Shown piece after piece: positions 29,591-30,516 of a stretch of 30,516 nucleotides of DNA. The stretch is from JAAZHK01 sp964536075 (GTDB lineage Bacteria; Bacillota_I; Bacilli_A; RF39; UBA660). Numbering within the stretch: the stretch's first letter is position 1; the number at the start of each line of letters is the position of its first letter. The stretch covers positions 1-30,516 of the forward strand of contig CAZHWO010000009.1 in NCBI GenBank assembly GCA_964536075.1. Reading direction: 5' to 3'. A program made the position numbers and the translations under genes. The notes under the pieces were generated by a model. That model was not told the DNA's origin. It did no database searches and saw nothing but the letters and a program-made list of their open reading frames with translations.

Positions 29591-30226
29591 ATGGATTCCA
29601 AAAATATTTATTTAACTTTTGATGATGGTCCAACAATCTATACTAATAGACTTTTAGATATTTTAAAAGAGTATAATGTTAAAGCCACTTTTTTTGTTAA
29701 TGGTTATAATTTAGATAGTCCTGACGGTCAAAAAACGTTAAAAAGAATCATTGCCGAAGGCCATTCACTTGGTTTACATAGCAATACCCACGACTATGCC
29801 TATATCTATAAGAATGACGAAAACTTTTTAAATGATATAAATACTCTCAGTGATAAAATTTATAATATTACTGGCTATCGACCTCAAATTTTAAGATTCC
29901 CTGGCGGTAGTTCCAATACTATCAGTAAGCGATATAACAATGGTATTATGCGTAGATTAGTCAAAAAAGTCCAGGAATTAGGATATACATATTTTGATTG
30001 GAATATCAATAGTTTTGATACTGTTGTTAAGGATCCAATTGCCATTGCTGGTAATGTTATTAATGAATTAAATAAAAAAGAAGGCAATGTGGTCATCCAA
30101 CATGATACCAAGTTACCCAGTATTGAAGCGGTACCTTTAATTATCGGACATGGCCTAGCTAATAATTATAAATTTCTTCCTTTAACTAAAGATAGTCCTC
30201 CGATTCATCATAATATTTATAATTAA
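29591..30226 (+). CDS. Polysaccharide deacetylase (CE4/NodB family) without signal peptide
   Basis: The 211-aa enzyme has all CE4 motifs: TFDDGP (9-14; catalytic base Asp11, metal Asp12), HSNTH (63-67; metal His63 and His67), RFPGGSS (102-108), DWN and VIQHD. The family removes N-acetyl groups from peptidoglycan or chitin-like sugars with a metal ion. The catalytic domain begins almost at the first Met, with no signal peptide or membrane helix, which is odd for a wall enzyme. It may act on a cytoplasmic precursor or be exported another way. The start follows GAAGGAAAAAACAATC. It is divergent from the ABC operon. Confidence 0.93.
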   Translation: MDSKNIYLTFDDGPTIYTNRLLDILKEYNVKATFFVNGYNLDSPDGQKTLKRIIAEGHSLGLHSNTHDYAYIYKNDENFLNDINTLSDKIYNITGYRPQILRFPGGSSNTISKRYNNGIMRRLVKKVQELGYTYFDWNINSFDTVVKDPIAIAGNVINELNKKEGNVVIQHDTKLPSIEAVPLIIGHGLANNYKFLPLTKDSPPIHHNIYN

Positions 30227-30263
30227 CAAGAAAATCAAAATCAGTAATCATACATGATGTATA

Positions 30264-30449
30264 CTATTTTTTATCTTTTGATTCAATTAATGAAATAAGT
30301 AATTCAAAAGCATTTTTGCCATTCTCATCAACTGGAGTAATTAACAAAAGTTTAACACTTTCATCATTAGAGCAAAGATAGTATTTAGTAAAATCGTAAT
30401 CTTTACCACTTTTGGAAACACCTGTAATTTTTTCTCTTAAAATTTTCAT
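30264..30449 (-). CDS. Small hypothetical protein
   Basis: A 61-aa frame (MKILREKITGVSKSGKDYDFTKYYLCSNDE..., ending ELLISLIESKDKK) lies convergent to the deacetylase. It looks like a compact beta-then-helix domain with a balanced charge pattern. However, there is no clear ribosome binding site before the ATG (upstream ATTAAAACTTTATATT), so the call is tentative. I do not recognise a family. Confidence 0.5.
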   Translation of the reverse strand: MKILREKITGVSKSGKDYDFTKYYLCSNDESVKLLLITPVDENGKNAFELLISLIESKDKK

Positions 30450-30516
30450 AATATAAAGTTTTAATTTCTATTGCGTAAAAAACCTTAAAACGCCCTTTCT
30501 AATATTAATATAACAT
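30450..30516. other. Right edge, no gene seen
   Basis: The last 67 bp are very AT-rich and hold no open frame or hairpin with a T-run that I can support. They are probably the leader of the small minus-strand gene. Confidence 0.4.

Noticed and set aside
30250..30262. Inverted repeat ATACAT/ATGTAT between convergent genes as a terminator
   Set aside because: It has a one-base loop, a weak AT stem and no T-run. It is probably chance in AT-rich DNA.

Overview
The window is AT-rich (about 30% G+C by eye) and reads cleanly with the standard bacterial code: Trp is TGG and TGA is used as a stop. Strong AGGAGG-type ribosome binding sites, a YrzB-like DUF1292 protein, a DUF3603-like protein, many lipoproteins and a PrgI/VirB4-type secretion cluster point to an uncultured low-GC Firmicute of the Bacilli/Erysipelotrichia/RF39 kind. 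That placement is inference. Nearly all genes lie on the minus strand.

Layout. 1-6350: trigger factor (cut by the window edge), a D-Ala-D-Ala carboxypeptidase, a Fic AMP-transferase, a lipoprotein, a DUF3603-like protein, RmuC and a single-domain rhodanese. The fic gene sits between an intact lipoprotein gene and a decayed second copy of that gene's 3' end, and carries three 12-bp repeats against its promoter. 6405-20965: a type IV secretion-like cluster of about 14.5 kb. In transcription order it holds a 52-aa single-span microprotein, a CpaE/TadZ-like ATPase, a small two-span T4SS pilin-like protein, a membrane-anchored DUF6273-like surface protein, a secreted protein ending in a second copy of the pilin module, a VirB6-like channel protein, a PrgI (VirB3-like) protein, VirB4 split into two genes, a SpoIID-C39 cell-wall enzyme, an LppM-like lipoprotein and the VirD4 coupling ATPase. 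21026-25633: a thioredoxin-like lipoprotein divergent from the T4SS promoter, a four-gene operon (membrane thioredoxin-like protein, TrmL, unknown, DUF1292), a Rieske-FAD oxidoreductase and a DedA protein. 25646-30516: an operon of ABC ATPase, permease, rRNA methyltransferase and RluA-type pseudouridine synthase, then a polysaccharide deacetylase and a small unknown protein.

How the genes fit together. The T4SS block has both energising ATPases, the membrane channel, pilin candidates and a peptidoglycan-opening enzyme. I see no relaxase, integrase, partition gene or attachment repeat, and both flanks are ordinary chromosomal genes. It therefore looks like a resident secretion or surface apparatus rather than a self-transmissible element, although the missing parts could lie outside the window. 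Internal promoters and terminators split it into four probable transcription units, which puts the small pilin-like gene and the surface protein on their own messages. Most exported parts are cysteine-rich, and a CxxC thioredoxin-like lipoprotein is driven from a back-to-back promoter next to the cluster.

There is no gene-free stretch longer than 300 bases. I found no tRNA, rRNA, CRISPR array, insertion sequence or riboswitch.
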